From NCBI GenBank assembly GCA_037975125.1, contig CM075850.1:124271557-124335556 (forward strand): a stretch of 64,000 bases of DNA. The letters are read 5' to 3'. Shown here one piece after another: positions 1 through 58,497 of the stretch (position 1 is its first letter; the number at the start of each line of letters is the position of its first letter). The translations under genes were made by a program, and so were the position numbers. The notes under the pieces are model-generated. The model was not told the origin of the DNA. It was given only the letters and a program-made list of their open reading frames with translations, and made no database searches. The DNA is from Latrodectus hesperus. Its lineage: Eukaryota > Arthropoda > Arachnida > Araneae > Theridiidae.

Positions 1-2052
1 GGAATCAATGTTAGCAAAACACGTAACATTTCATTTAAAACGAAAAACTCTTTACTTAAAAAAAATAATCACTCCAAAGAATTTTCCCCAAAATCAAAGA
101 AATGTACATCTTCTGACCTTGTGTTATTTTAATAGATGTTGCCACATTCACTGTGTAAGAAAGAAAAGAATTCCATACATATATTTCTGAATACACTTTA
201 AATTCCTTTTTACCCCTGAATCTACTTCATGGCACAAATGCAGCTTTAATTCAACTTCTTGAGCAAATGTTTCCATGGTTACTCCGTTTCTTATTTATTT
301 TGCACACTAAGCTAATTAGTTAAGGACCTTGATGCAAGTTCCGAACCTCTACAAATATATAAACCTAGGATGGAAATTTAACGGACGAAAACATATCTAA
401 AGAGTTAATCATTTGACGGTTCTAAAAAGATAACTGAAAAACGGTGTGACAGCTAATCTTAAATGTCTTGTTTTCTTTGTAAACAGTTTCATATCTGAGC
501 TCACCGTTGACTAGTGGAAAGGCTTGGCTCTGCTGAGCCAAGGCTCGTTTTGATCCAAATTTAAGTATTAGACTGGTGTTCTAGCTCTAATTTTCTTATG
601 TAAATCTGGATGGTGCTTGGGAGTCTTTAGTCTCATCTTTGCAAGATGTCAATAATGCCAGCAGTATAACCTCTAGGAAAACAATTTACATGGTAAATAT
701 TGAAGTAGATAACATTATCATGTCTTTTGGTTGAGCCACTAAAACGGCGTCAAAACTAGTTTTGTTGTTGTATTTTCCATGCGCTGCTACCATGTTCTTA
801 TTTTAGATGAGAAACCTAAAATTATGGTTGAGAAAATTTATAAGGAATAATCATGTAAAAAAATTTTAAATATTTGTCATCGGAGCTTAGGATTTTGAAG
901 TTTTCAAAACGCTCGCGTGAAAAAATTTAAAACTAATATAAATTCTCTAATATATTAGCGAATTTCCTGGAGTCATGAAACACTTGCAATAAAAGTATAC
1001 CTGACAAAGCTAAAATAAAAGAGCAATTACAGTTACATTACAGCTGTGCGTCTAAATAAACACAAGATGCTAAACGCTCTACACTACATTTACATTTAAA
1101 ATTCCACGCTTATAAATTTTAAGCAAAAAATGAGGAAATATAACTATCTTTTAAAATTGGAGCTTTTATTTTTTAATTGGTGAATCTCGCATATTAATAA
1201 TTAAATTTACAATATATGTTTGTGTAGCATGGGTGGCAACAAGGGTTATCACAAAATTGGTGTTAATGAGCATTAATTATAACTCATTTTATTTAAATAA
1301 AATTTAGCATGAAACAAATATTAATAAGGTAGTGTTCAATATGCATTTTATTCTCACATATTATGCACAACTATTATGAATGTGAAGTTATAAATTCAAA
1401 GTACTTAATCATAATCGCATGTTTAATATTGAAAAATTGAATTTACAGTTTAAGAAAGCATATTTCTTTTTATATATGCAAAATATTTGTTTAGTATGTA
1501 AAATGCTTAGTAAACTTAAAATTATATTTTTATTAATTATTGATATTGTGTCATTTTGAGAGCTGTAAAAAAACTAAACACAAGTTTTAATTCATTTTGC
1601 CATCTTTATAATCTTTCTTGTAATTTAATTAGTATCTAACTACTAATTTTAAAACACAAAAGAGAAAAATAAAGGAAAATTTCTTTTTAAGTTTTATTTA
1701 AGATCTGAAAATTTATTGTAAGAGAAACATGTTTCATTCAAAAATCTTTTACTGGACTTCATTTGATTTGTTTCTCTGTGGTCACGTTTTGTTAGCAATT
1801 TAATTATCCACATTTGTCACTTACTATTTAAAATGGATCCCAAATTGCGAGACATTTGCACCCGAAGTGGGAGTCAGACGCATAAACTTTGAAATGAAGA
1901 ACGAAACCCAAATTATTCTACTGAGAGCTCTGTGAAGTCATTTGAAAGATACGTCGAAATAAATCAGAAATTTTGACTACAATTTATGCCATTTAAAACT
2001 TCTTTTCACTTTGTTTCAGAATTGTAAGCAGTATTTTAAATAGATCTGTATA
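1..2052. other. Non-coding, AT-rich; no gene seen
   Basis: No supported coding exon on either strand. About 240-350 and 1780-1900 hold eroded copies of the short SINE B family (clues: a TGCACAC.AAGCTAATTAG string near 300 and a TTTAAAATGGATCC string near 1830). The rest is unique-looking AT-rich sequence. If the OXR1 gene runs on to the left, this is intron or 3' flank. Confidence 0.5.
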
Positions 2053-2060
2053 GTTTTCAT

Positions 2061-2717
2061 CAGGGATGCACAACCTATGGCCCGCGGGTGAAAATTGGAC
2101 CGCGTCGCCTTTAAAGTTGGCCCGCGAATGTTGTTAATAAAATAAGACTAATTTAAAAAGAAATGAGACTCTTTCAAATAAACAAAAGAAAAAATCTGAT
2201 AGGAAAACGAATCTACATCAGAATAAATATTTTACATTTCTGAGCAAACTTTTTCTTTAATGAATTTAAACAAATCAAAAATAAGAAATAGGATAGCAGA
2301 TGAGAACCTTTCTTCTGTTTTAGTATTGCCGCAACGAATCTTAAGCCCAACATAAAATCAATAACTTCAAATATTCAGTCATAGACATCACATTAAATTT
2401 TACTAATTTTTTTCAAAATTTAAATTGTGTTCTTTGTATAATTACCAAAAGTTTTCTCCCTTTATTCAATTTCAAGTTTTTTCTGGAAATAAAGTATTTT
2501 AAGCATATCTATAATGTTTGTGTTTTATTACTTTATTGTATAATGTTTGCATGAGTAAATAAGTAAATTAACAATTATATACAATTCATGCGTATTGCCA
2601 CAAAAAACAGTGTTTTCACTTTTGTAACATGTTTTAACATTTACGTACTGCTTTGGCCCTCGACATGATCTTTTTTCATATTTTGGCCCCTCATTCTGAA
2701 AAGGTTGTGCACCCCTG
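2061..2717. mobile_element. Non-autonomous hAT element
   Basis: The left end reads CAGGGATGCACAACC and the right end is its inverted copy, GGTTGTGCACCCCTG, one mismatch in 15. It is flanked by an 8-bp target-site duplication, GTTTTCAT (2053-2060) and CTTTTCAT (2718-2725), 7 of 8 identical. Terminal CAG, 8-bp duplications and GGCCCGCG / GGCCCC inside the ends are typical of hAT elements. The 657-bp body has no transposase; the open frame across its right half is an accident. Confidence 0.85.
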
Positions 2718-4895
2718 CTTTTCATGTACTTTGCTTTCAACAATATTGTAGCCATCTGTTGCATGAAGTGGTTTTGAAATAGCTTAAGATGTTTTAAACT
2801 GTACAAAATGTGTCTTTGGACGTTATATCCTTACCTATAATGATTCCTAACTATTTGTTCTGATTCGGAAAAATTGCAATCTGTCTATTGAGTGGAAAAA
2901 TTATTCATTCTAAAAGGCATTCAATTTGATATAGTTGAAATTGACTAATTTATTTTGATTTAAATGTGTATAAAGTAAACCTCTTTTGTAGCTTTACATT
3001 TTCATTCAATAAAAAAAATCAATGTTTTAAATTTATATATTTTATAACGTTAAAATTTTCACAAGTATTCATTACTTTATATAATTAATGTAATTTTGAT
3101 ATCAACTTTTGTTAAGTTATTCCCTAAAAGTATTAGGTTTTTTTTAACCAGTATTTAAAAAAACTGGTGTATCTACAGACATTAAAATTTCATATAAAAA
3201 TTTCTGCAAGTTAACATTTCTAATTTTCTTGGAAAAGATGAAGACGAATTGAGCTGGAGAGGAAATTTAAATATTCTGTTCAGTTTATATCATTTTTCTT
3301 TTTTTGAGTTTTTATGATAGAGTAGCGTTTCTCAATCTTTCAGTATTACGGCTCACTTTTTAATCATAATTTTCATTGCCCCCTCCCCGCATACATTAAA
3401 TTGTAACAATATATTTTGAGTATTTTTGTGCTAAATCTGTATTATCTTAAATCTTATAAATGACCAATAATATTGAAATTAATCACATTTGACAATAGGC
3501 ATCTTCCGGAATGGTAAAACAAAAATTCGATTCTTTTTTATTGCTCTAGTCTCCACCATGTCGGATCTTTTAACGGTTTCGCTAGAAGTTACAATTTCGA
3601 CAGTATGTCGGTCGTCTCCAGGAATCGCAGATATGAGCTAAGGTTTTTTTCAAATGGAGAAGAAAGTTTGATAAACGCTTCTTTCTAACTCCAGAGGCGC
3701 CAGTTTCATTCGAGTCGATTCTTTTACCGCTTTCGAATCTAGCGTGAAGGTGTTATGTTTTCGTGTGTTAATTGCACTTCAACGTATTAAATATTAACGA
3801 CAGCAGATTTATGCATAATTTTTTAAGTGGTCGTAAGAGAGTATTAGGTAATAGAACGAGTACACTGACGACAGTGTTTCCGAAAATAAAATCAAAAAAG
3901 TATTCTCACGAATTCTTTCATTTTGAGTTTACTAGTACTGAAATAAATGAAGAAAGGCTCCTGTGTATCATTAGCTCAAGAATAATAGCAGCAGACATAA
4001 AACTTAAGTTAAAATGGCATTTGGAAAATGCTTCATAGTGAATAGATGAACAAATACAGAGAAGTCATTGAATTAAAATCATATGAGAAGCAAAAATTGT
4101 TTTTAAATATCTTAGTCTATGTACGATGCAATTAAAGCTTTTTATTCAAAGTTTCATATAAAATAGCCCTATGTAAAAAGAATCGCATCATTGGCTAAGA
4201 GCTTATTTTGACCGCAGCAATTGAGATTATCGAAACTATGAAGATAACTTTGAAAAAACAATTGCAGTTAATACATCCTTCGAATGATACTGTTGCCCGT
4301 AGAATTGATATTATGAAGATGTACAGAGTCAGTTTTTCTCGAAGTTGCGTGACAATTTATTTTCAATACAACTTGATGAGGCAACAGATAGTCAATGAAA
4401 TGAGCATTTTATTCCCATGTACGATTTTTTGGTATGTCAGCAGTAGAACTACATTTCTGAGAATCAATAGAACTTACAGCAACAGCACTCTCAGTATTTG
4501 CTACCGTAAATGATTTTCTGAACAAGACAAGCCAAGAATGGAAAAACCGAATCTGAATATGCACTGATAGCGCTCGTTCAATCTCTGAAAGATTCCAAAA
4601 TATACAAGCACTTGTAATACAAGAATCACCACAGTGCTTCGGGACAAAACTCTCAGAGAAAAACTGGCTTTTAAAGAAATGATTCTTGGACCGAATAGTT
4701 ATAACTATAGTTGTAACCATAGTAAATTACATAAAATAAACCAATGAAATCAAGAATTGTTTCAACACTTTGTAAGACATGGATGCAGTACAGTCAGCCT
4801 ATTTATTTACGAGACAAGATGGTTATCAGGTGGGAAGTTTTTGCATCATGTTTATTTTTTATAACGGCGTACACTGGGTGACTAACCCTTCACCA

Positions 4896-5016
4896 CAAGC
4901 AGAAATTTAAAGTAGGTAAACCTAACTATGTTTGCACATGTAGAGGATTGTGTTAAAACTTACAAGGCTGAATAAAACAAAAATTGTTTAATCGTTGAAA
5001 ATCATTTAGCCTTGCT
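4896..5016 (+). repeat. Duplicated 120-bp hAT segment (copy 1 of 2)
   Basis: The stretch from GCAGAAATTTAAAGTAGG to ATCATTTAGCCTTGCT is repeated almost perfectly at about 6124-6242 (one or two differences, AATAAA versus AAGAAA). Copy 2 runs on into the transposase C-terminus, so it is the original; copy 1 lies between two parts of the same SINE. It is best explained by a tandem duplication followed by a deletion in the left copy. Confidence 0.85.
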
Positions 5017-5029
5017 AACCCTTCACCAC

Positions 5030-5581
5030 TCGTCATTTCGTCTTTTGTTCCCATTGGTCCAGAACCTTTTGTGGGATCAATTTGAAGACCGCAAAAACCA
5101 ATGTTCTTAGATGGGAAAAGGGGAGGATGTATGAAGCTTGGCTCAAATCTCCTGGTCAAACCCACGCTAAAAGTATGATCTGTAGATCAGCGAGGATTTC
5201 CTATGAAATTCTAAGATGCTCTAGGCAGAAGATACGTTTAATCGTAGGCTTCATAACTGGGCACTACTATTTCAGAAAACACCTCCATAAAATGGGACTG
5301 TTTCAGCAGGACCCTATCTGCAGAAAATGTCATATGCAAGAGGAAACGGCCAAGCATATCATTTATGAATGCGAGGCTCTTGCCCTCCCTAGATTAACCT
5401 CTTTAGGCATCATCCATACTAGAGAGTTACACCTAGACTCCATTAAAGGGTTATCAGACTATTAATAAAGTGGGTGACCCGAGCAACTGGAACTAGGAAA
5501 CATTGGGTTTGGAGTTAATGGTACAAAATGCTGATAAAAGCAGAGGTGCCAATGACATACAAACCCAACTTGTAGAAGAAG
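5030..5581 (+). mobile_element. 5'-truncated jockey-like LINE, GAA-tailed family
   Basis: It ends in a (GAA)n-like tail and is flanked by a perfect 13-bp target-site duplication AACCCTTCACCAC (5017-5029 and 5582-5594). The plus-strand frame encodes the C-terminal part of the LINE pol protein after RNase H: LIVGFITGHYYFRKHLHKMG, FQQDPICRKCHMQEETAKHI, then ECEALALPRL. The C..C...H...C pattern is the short Cys/His motif that ends these proteins. Same family as 40801-41621 and 46135-46748. Inactive because of truncation. Confidence 0.88.
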
Positions 5582-5670
5582 AACCCTTCACCACAACAAG
5601 ACCGGAAATTACTGCTTATTTATCGCATGACCCGGTGGACACCTGTGAACCAAGTCACGAAGGCGAGTAG

Positions 5671-5756
5671 TTTGGTTTGTTTGTCGTTCAACGGTCATTT
5701 TTTGCACACGAGGGCTAATTAGATCGGGACCTACGGTTTAAAGTGGATTCCTCGGA
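5671..5756 (-). mobile_element. Truncated SINE family B inside SINE A
   Basis: An 86-bp piece interrupts the SINE A body and is flanked by GGCGAGTAG at 5662-5670 and 5757-5765. It contains GGTCATTTTTTGCACACGAG and CGGTTTAAAGTGGATTCC, the shared body of SINE family B, and lacks the tRNA-like head, so it is 5'-truncated. Confidence 0.75.
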
Positions 5757-6123
5757 GGCGAGTAGGATTACCCACGTCATACCACCACAAACCGTTTACA
5801 GTGTGGGCCACATTCATACATCATGTCAGAAGAAATGACAGAAAAAACATCCGTGCCCGAACCAGGATTCCAAACCGGGACCAACAGCCTAGGAGTCAGG
5901 AACGCTAACCACTCAGTTATCCATCGGCCCAACGTGTTTATGAATTAAGATAAGAAATCGCTATTTTTTCTAGAAGATTAAAACAGAATTTTCACTACGG
6001 TTTGTGATGAAATCGAACTATTTGGTCAACATATTCGAGAAATTAAAAAATTTGTATTTTGTACTCCAAGGATCAAACACGAGGGATAAAGTTAATGCTT
6101 TTTGTAGAAAATTAGAATTGGGG

Positions 6124-6242
6124 AGCAGAAATTTAAAGTAGGTAAACCTAACTATGTTTGCACATGTAGAGGATTGTGTTAAAACTTACAAGGCTGAAGA
6201 AAACAAAAATTGTTTAATCGTTGAAAATCATTTAGCCTTGCT
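6124..6242 (+). repeat. Duplicated 120-bp hAT segment (copy 2 of 2)
   Basis: Partner of the direct repeat at 4896-5016. It is contiguous with the hAT transposase C-terminal region to its right. Confidence 0.85.
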
Positions 6243-6914
6243 GACAAGGAATTTTAATAAATATTTTATTTCCGACAACAAGCTGATAGTAAACTACGAG
6301 TGAGTTAGGGATCTATTTCACATTACTACCTATAGACTCAATTGTCAAGGAAGAAACCTCAAGACTTCACGGCAAATGGGGCAACCAAAAGACACTGAGA
6401 ATAAATCATATTGAGTTTTGGGCTGGAGTAGACAATATATTTTCTACACTTAAAATAAACCCATTTCTTATTCTGTTACCATTTTCAATGACCTACCTTT
6501 GTGGATGTATGTTTTCTGTGGTGGCTTTGAAGACAATATAGTTCTCGGCTAAATATAGAAAAAAATTAAGAGTGGCTATTTCTAATATTAAGCCTTCCTT
6601 CAAAATGCTGTGCTCTACAAAACAGGCCCAAGGAAGGCACTAATATATATTAAATTTGTTATATTTTAGCAAGTTTTAAAGCTTTCATTTAGTTAGTTGT
6701 TTAAGTTTAATAAATTGACTCTTAAATATGTGTGTTGAAACTAGTTTTGTATGTAAGCTTTTTATTCGTCAGTTAATTTTTTTTTAATATTTCCTCATGC
6801 TGGTGCCGTTCTTTTTAGTGTGCTCACGCCCTCCTAGAGGGGTGAGCTTTATAGGTTGGGAATCACTGATATAGAGACTTCTCAATAGGCACATTGCCAA
6901 TGAAACACTAACAT

Positions 6915-7070
6915 TTGTCACTGTATGGTCGCTTTTTTAGCTCATAAAGTCTAATTGATTAGAAGCCAAAGCTAACAGTGGACTTCAAATCACAACAAAC
7001 ATGGATACCCAACGTGAGAATGGAACCCTTTGAGCTTTCGAATTGAGAGTTGGTGTTAATTATTCATTTG
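6915..7070 (-). mobile_element. Eroded SINE family B copy
   Basis: It carries the family B landmarks TTGTCACTGTATGGTCGC, CTCATAAAGTCTAATTGATT and a decayed head (CCCAACGTGAGAATGGAACC) in minus orientation. Boundaries are approximate and no clear duplication is seen. A further eroded copy is likely at about 7975-8110. Confidence 0.5.
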
Positions 7071-7358
7071 TCAGCTAGGTTTAACATGTAAACTGGATTA
7101 ATTTATAAACATAGTTCTTGGTTTTTTTTTTTACTTATATTGGTATAAATAACTCCATTCTATAGATTTTTGATTTAAAATGATTACTACCCTAACTTTA
7201 GAAAATAAGTTAGGGAATTCAAGCTTTCGGTACATTTTTATATGAAAATGGTCACGTATTATTAAAAAATAATCCATAAATACAAAAGACTCGTCTATTT
7301 TTAGAAAACCATATTTGACAATGTATAACACAAAATTTATATGTATGTATAGTTGAAT

Positions 7359-7500
7359 AAAAAGCACATTTTTTACAACTATAAAAAATGTGCTCTTTAT
7401 ATATTTTATATTATATATAATTATATATTTTATAATATGTTACAAAACTTCTATGGTGAGTATAAAACTTTATACTCACCATCGAAATTCTGTAACATAT
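7359..7500. repeat. Two adjacent near-perfect hairpins
   Basis: First: AAGCACATTTTTTA (7361-7374) pairs with TAAAAAATGTGCTC around a 6-base loop. Second: a 32-base arm from ATATGTTACAAAACTT (7435-7466) pairs with 7469-7500 at 29 of 32 positions with a 2-base centre. They are separated by an AT-only stretch. It could be a remnant of a palindromic MITE or an expressed hairpin. No evidence of function. Confidence 0.75.
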
Positions 7501-9596
7501 TTGTCTATTCTATAAAAAACTATCTATTCTGCTGTCAATTTGGTTAAAAGTCCTGTGAACCTCCATCTGTTCAGTAATGTTCAATTCTTTTTGTGGATAC
7601 GTGCAACGTTACCTTTCCCGTATTCACAAAGAAAAAGTTCAATTTCAAAAGATTATTTAGGAGATAATAAATAAAACCTGGCCTAAAATGCTTAGTTTTC
7701 ATTGACCAAAATTTTGGTACTAATCTGGTGAATGGTGTAATACATTGGAACCGACAATAACCAACTTTAAAATATGCTTTTATTGGTTATTAATACTAAG
7801 CGTAAAATTTATAGGAAATAATATGTGCAGAATAAATCATTTATAACTATTTGGTATTTACACGATGACATAAATTTAAATGAAGAGAGTTCCTCTAAAT
7901 TACTTTTTTAGATCGCGGGAACTTATTCCAGACAAGTTTTTGATTCTAAAACACTTCAAACATCCATGCGCATATAGGTTTTGTTTGTTCTTTACTTAAT
8001 GGTCATTTTTTGTACACAAGAGCATGACCTTGTTTAATGTGCATTTTGATCTATTACAAAACATCTAAGCCCAAAGTAAAATTCGAGCCAACGAACTGTT
8101 GAACCAAGTGCAAGAGCGTTCATCATTTGAATTACAGTTCGGCTCGCAGAAATAAAGGAAATTAAATTCATGAACTTTTGAAAGTTAAAATAGATATATT
8201 AAAAGCATTGAATAATTTTGCTCAGCATGAAAATTTAAAAAGTGATCTTATAAACTGCTCTACTAGGAAAAAAGATATCACGATACTGCAAATAATCAAA
8301 GAGAAAATCGAAATATTGTTTAGGAAAAATACTCTTAATTTCTATAAAAAGTTAATGCTGATAAGATAGTCGCCGGCTGATTCGATTAGAAAGTGATAAA
8401 AGTTTCCTCACATACATTCTTTGCTTTTTCTCACGCTTATTTTAAAGCCTCACTCTTCTACAGCTGATATTTTGAAATAGATGTGTTACAAAAAGTAATT
8501 TTTCTCTTAATTAAATTATATAATTTATTTTTCTTATGCAGGAATCAGAACTAGCAATTTTTATTTACACAAAAATATTGTCTTACTTTTTCTTAAAATA
8601 TTAAATATGTAAGTATTCATAATCTGTATAAAATAAATATGAATAATTGTTTTTAAAAAATTCTTTGTAAGATATACCATTAATTTATTTTTTTTACTAA
8701 ATTAATTTTTTTACTAGTAAAAGCAAATCTCGTGTGGTTTAAGGGATGGTATATTTACAACATTTCGTAGTAACATTAATATTCGAGAATTATTTTACTG
8801 ATATTAGACTTACAGCAATATAAAGCGCGATGTAAAACTTAATTCAATTTCTCGTGTAATAAAACACATAATTGGTTAACATTAATCTTGATAATTTTAT
8901 CGAAGTAAATTAATTCGTATTTAGAGATTATAATTCAAATGAATTTTCCATCAATACAGAGATCAAAAAATTTAGTTTTTCAATTCATTTTTTATTTTGG
9001 CTTACTAATGACCGCGCTGTTCCAGTTTAGTTTCCAAGTCGATCCTATCCATTGCTCAACAACAGAAAATTGAGGTTGTGCTTCTGCATAAATGAATGGT
9101 TTTCGTGATGAGTGCAAAGGAAGGCTTATGAGTTTACCTTATTTTTTATATGAATAATTTTTTTTAATTTCTCCTAAATGGTAAGAAAGACATCCACACG
9201 TCTTATAATAACCTTTAATCGGAAATTAGAGTCAGGCTTACAGTGTGAGAAACGAATCCATGAATTTTTCAATATCAGAGAAGCACATAGGTCAGAAGCA
9301 TATAAGTCATATAGGTCAGTTTAGTAGGGGGGAATCAATTGCTCTGGTGCATTTTAAGAGGAAAACCTAAGAACTGAACTTCAGTAATAATAAATCATTT
9401 AAAAAATAACCATAAATTGGCTATGTCCTCTTAAAAGAATGACCTAAAAATTTCACCCTCAAGCCTTTAAAGGATTGAAAGACATTTGACTAATCAAAGT
9501 GACAAACTAATCTAAAACAAAGGAATCGAAGCATCCATCTTCAAAATTTATAGTTGAGCCATTTCTTGCATGAAAAAAAAAACGATATGTACTTAC
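7501..9596. other. Non-coding, AT-rich; flank of last visible OXR1 exon
   Basis: No TLDc exon (FYGTGE-type or WLDGDL-type) was found on the minus strand. A GC-richer patch at about 9005-9130 looks like an old repeat but I could not classify it. Weak SINE-like tRNA head remnants occur near 8090 and 9250. Confidence 0.5.
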
Positions 9597-55611
<46,015 letters not shown>

Positions 55612-55681
55612 CTAAAGAGAATAAATTAAATAAACAAGAAATTTATTTCCTCACAAACAGTGTCTATAGTGCGTGTATGAT

Positions 55682-55683
<2 letters not shown>

Positions 55684-55770
<87 letters not shown>
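55684..55770. repeat. (TA)n microsatellite with repeat-derived flank
   Basis: TA run of about 87 bp. Its right flank (CCAAACCAATGTGAAATTAT) is the inverted counterpart of sequence beside the array at 27418. Confidence 0.95.
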
Positions 55771-55772
<2 letters not shown>

Positions 55773-55815
55773 TGTTTCCAAACCAATGTGAAATTATACT
55801 GATATGTCATCCACA

Positions 55816-58101
55816 AATTTTCTACTAAAAAAAGTGATTTTAACTAGGAGACCCTTAAAATTTTACAGCTGTTTTTTCTGATCGGGATCGTACAATCCCC
55901 AAAAATAAATTTCAGAAAATGCTCGGAAATAATGTTATAAATTTCTGCCTTTAAATTTAATGTATTTCACGCAAATTTATAAAAAATCTCACTCAAGCAT
56001 TCAATGCATTTTAAAAATTTTATTTTTCGAAGATAGGTTATATATCCTATACATATAAAAATAAGAAATCTGAACTTTTAATATTATTGTATTTGCGTCA
56101 TTGGAAGCTGTTTCAAAATTATTCTTCCAAAGGGTTCTTGATATGTTTATATGTGTATTTATAGGAGTGGATTTAATATAGAAAAGCCTTTATAAGCACG
56201 CATGGCAAAAAACCTTATATGTTTGTTCACAAACCTCCCTTAGTATTTTTGCAACAATCGCTTAAAATCACATCCACTGAGCTAACAAATGCGCAATCAT
56301 AAATGTCGAAATAAAATATGCGAGGGTGAATCGAAAGAAATTAGAAAAGAGTTTCAGGATGTTGAATCCCTCAATAAAAAGCCCAATCAATGTCATCAAG
56401 GAACGCCGATGACTAAAGCAGATCACTGCTGACTAGTCTGCCTTATCTCAATAATGTTTAAATTCACATGGCGATTTTACGAAGGTGTAGCTTTTGGGAG
56501 ACATTGTCCAGCTCTAGCAATTATACTTGATTACAATTATGAATTTGAGAGATTAGTGATCGTACGCCTGGTATAAATCTGTAAGTGTCTTCACACATAA
56601 TCTGCAAACCATTCGATCCAAGGAGTCACTTTCGCTTGGGACTGTTCCCTTTCAACCACATTAAATGTGTATTTTAATTTCACGGCGTCATAATTTTTGT
56701 TAAAATTTAAAACCGAGTTTTTCTTGAAAAAAAATATAAAGTTTTTTAAATTAAAGTGTTAGCCATTTTATGTATCATTTAAATTATTATTAACGAAAAA
56801 AATTTTGTTTTAAAAACAGTTAATAGTTGTTAGCAAAAATAAAATGATGCATTAAAAATTGAAAATGTAAGCAAAAAATTTAAAACTTCGCTATTAATAG
56901 ATATTATAATGTCCAAGAGTAAAGTATTCCACATCAGCAAAAATTTTGAGTAATATTATTTTACAGTTTTCAAGTCACAAATTCATATTTTCTTTTCTAC
57001 ATAATTCTAGTACTAAGTTAATATAATCTCTCAATAGACGTATCATTACTAAATATTACCTAATGAATTTATAACTTTATGAATTTTAATAGAATCGAAA
57101 TTATTTTTAAAATATTCATCATCATCAGAATTCATGAGTTATGGAAGTAATGAAGTTATCATTGTTTTAAATTTTCTAAATCATGCTAAATTTTAAATAA
57201 ATTGATTAATTGGATCATATTTAAAACACTTTTTTACTCAATAAAGCAAAAAACGTTTTGAAAAATGTAACGGAAATAAATAAAAATGTACGCAAACAGT
57301 GCTAATAGCTTAAGTCCTTAAAATCAAATATACATTCAAAATTACAGCTATAAAAATATTTGTATTAGAAAGAGATCATTTAAAATCTATTCAAAGCTTG
57401 GTTTATGAATAGCAGGAATTCTGACAGCTAAATGAAAAATCGAATTTTTCCTTTGCTTTTGTTAAGCTGTCTTTGGATGATTCGTTGCGAATCGCATTTC
57501 ACGTGAGCTCTTGAGTGATTTTATTTAATATTCCCCGGCTTTTTCCTTTAAAATCTGTGATGGAAAAGCCACGAAATATTTTGGGATATTCTCCATTCTG
57601 CATGTGAGAGGAGCTATAAATATTATCTGGGGTTTTATTTTCATTCCCTGCTTTATCTGAAGCAATATACATTTATTATGCCCTCGGTTTATTGTGGAAG
57701 AGCAAAAGAATATTTGTGGAACATATTGTATTTCTTAAGAAATTCGAAACGTGTTTCGATTTCTAAATTATAAAGACGATTTATCCTTATTTTATACTTT
57801 TCATTTTTATAACTCTAAAATATATCTGCAATTACGTGAAAAAATTACAAAGTTTATAACATGCATTTCATAAATCGAATGCATTTATATTTTTTGTAAC
57901 ATATATATAAAATAAATTGAATCACAAAGTTACAATTGTTACAAATTTAAGTAATAATAAATATTTTAAAACATTAAGCATTTATATTATTACATAAATA
58001 ATGTAAAATGAGTAATTTTACAAATAATATAGTTTAGATAATGTTATAATTTCAGCATTATTAACTTCTGTGCTTAATTTAAAAGATATTCATTAATTAA
58101 T
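55816..58101. other. Non-coding sequence upstream of exon a
   Basis: No LysM-coding exon was found on the minus strand. 56330-56660 is GC-richer and repeat-like but unclassified. Confidence 0.45.
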
Positions 58102-58113
58102 AGATAATAATTC

Positions 58114-58497
58114 GGGGCCGCGGTAGCCTTAGTGGTTAGGGCATCAGCCTTCCGTCCGGAAGGGTGGAGTTCGATTCCCAATGCCGCCAAAGACCTGCCG
58201 AGTGCATGCGATATACGTGCTCATTAAATCTGTGGAATTGAAAGTCCTGTGGTCTTTCGTTGAGCAGTTGACCATGGGTGTAATGGTCTGGAGAAAATAT
58301 CTTCCCCCTTCAGATCAATGTCAAAATTGAAAGAGTGGATCTGGTGATGCCATCTATCAGAGGACTTAGAAAAGCAAAGTCGTAATTTTCACCTTCGTGA
58401 TTGCTCTTATTAAGCGAAAGATGCTCCCTGCTGACTTTAACTCGTATAGCCATACTAAAGAGCGAGCTTGACTTGTCCAAGTGCCATAAGTAACAAC
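58114..58497 (+). mobile_element. SINE with distinct tRNA-like head and family D tail
   Basis: Flanked by a perfect 12-bp duplication AGATAATAATTC (58102-58113, 58498-58509). The head contains an A-box-like TAGCCTTAGTGGTTAGGGC and a B-box GAGTTCGATTCCCA. The middle differs from the C and D copies. The 3' part (CACCTTCGTGATTGCTCTTA, GAGCTTGACTTGTCCAAGTG) is the D tail. Confidence 0.88.

Larger units (their letters stand above)
4858..5935 (-). mobile_element. SINE family A copy, fragmented
   Basis: A tRNA-derived SINE in minus orientation: its tRNA-like head (with CCCGAACC and CAAACCGGGACC, complement of a B box) is at the right near 5860-5935 and its 3' end at the left. The left 40 bases (about 4858-4899, ACGGCGTACACTGGGTGAC) match the 3' end of the copies at 10051 and 62130, but the body resumes only at 5582. 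Between them lie a duplicated piece of hAT sequence and a LINE. CATGTTTAT (about 4848) and CGTGTTTAT (about 5937) may be the original target-site duplication. Confidence 0.7.
3760..6640 (+). pseudogene. hAT transposase remnant (ZBED5/SCAND3-like group)
   Basis: Broken by many stops and frameshifts, but four landmarks are in order. A BED-finger region lies at 3770-4040 (INEERLLCII..., KLKWHLENAS, cf. LKRHLE..H). Around 4270-4400 are SNDTVARRID and FSIQLDEATD, the catalytic-core start. Around 4745-4840 is a weak match to ...LC.DMDAV...LL.HTEVRWLS. At 6400-6640 is the C-terminal dimerisation block in two frames (FWAGVDNIF, LPFSMTYLCG, RSRLNIEKKLRVAISNIKP). The gap between 4860 and 6240 is filled by later insertions. 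Long inactive. Confidence 0.8.
3323..6868 (+). mobile_element. Decayed autonomous hAT element, invaded by SINEs and a LINE
   Basis: Ends are TAGCGTTTCTCAATCT at the left and, inverted at the right, CAGTGATTCCCAACCT, imperfect hAT terminal repeats. The flanks 3315-3322 (TGATAGAG) and 6869-6876 (ATATAGAG) agree at six of eight bases, fitting an old 8-bp duplication. The interior carries transposase remnants in order on the plus strand (separate entry). Between about 4858 and 6240 it was split by a tRNA-derived SINE, a 5'-truncated LINE and another SINE piece, and then rearranged. Confidence 0.8.

Noticed and set aside
3772..4038. 88-codon frame as a host gene
   Set aside because: It aligns with the BED region of hAT transposases and lies inside hAT ends.
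1..9500. Search for the last TLDc exons
   Set aside because: No minus-strand segment with a FYGTGE-, FIKG- or WLDGDL-type reading between splice sites was found.
58114..58190. tRNA-like sequence with A and B boxes
   Set aside because: It is the head of a SINE with a target-site duplication. The arms do not form a full consistent cloverleaf. The same applies to the heads at 25824, 29079, 58677 and 62130.
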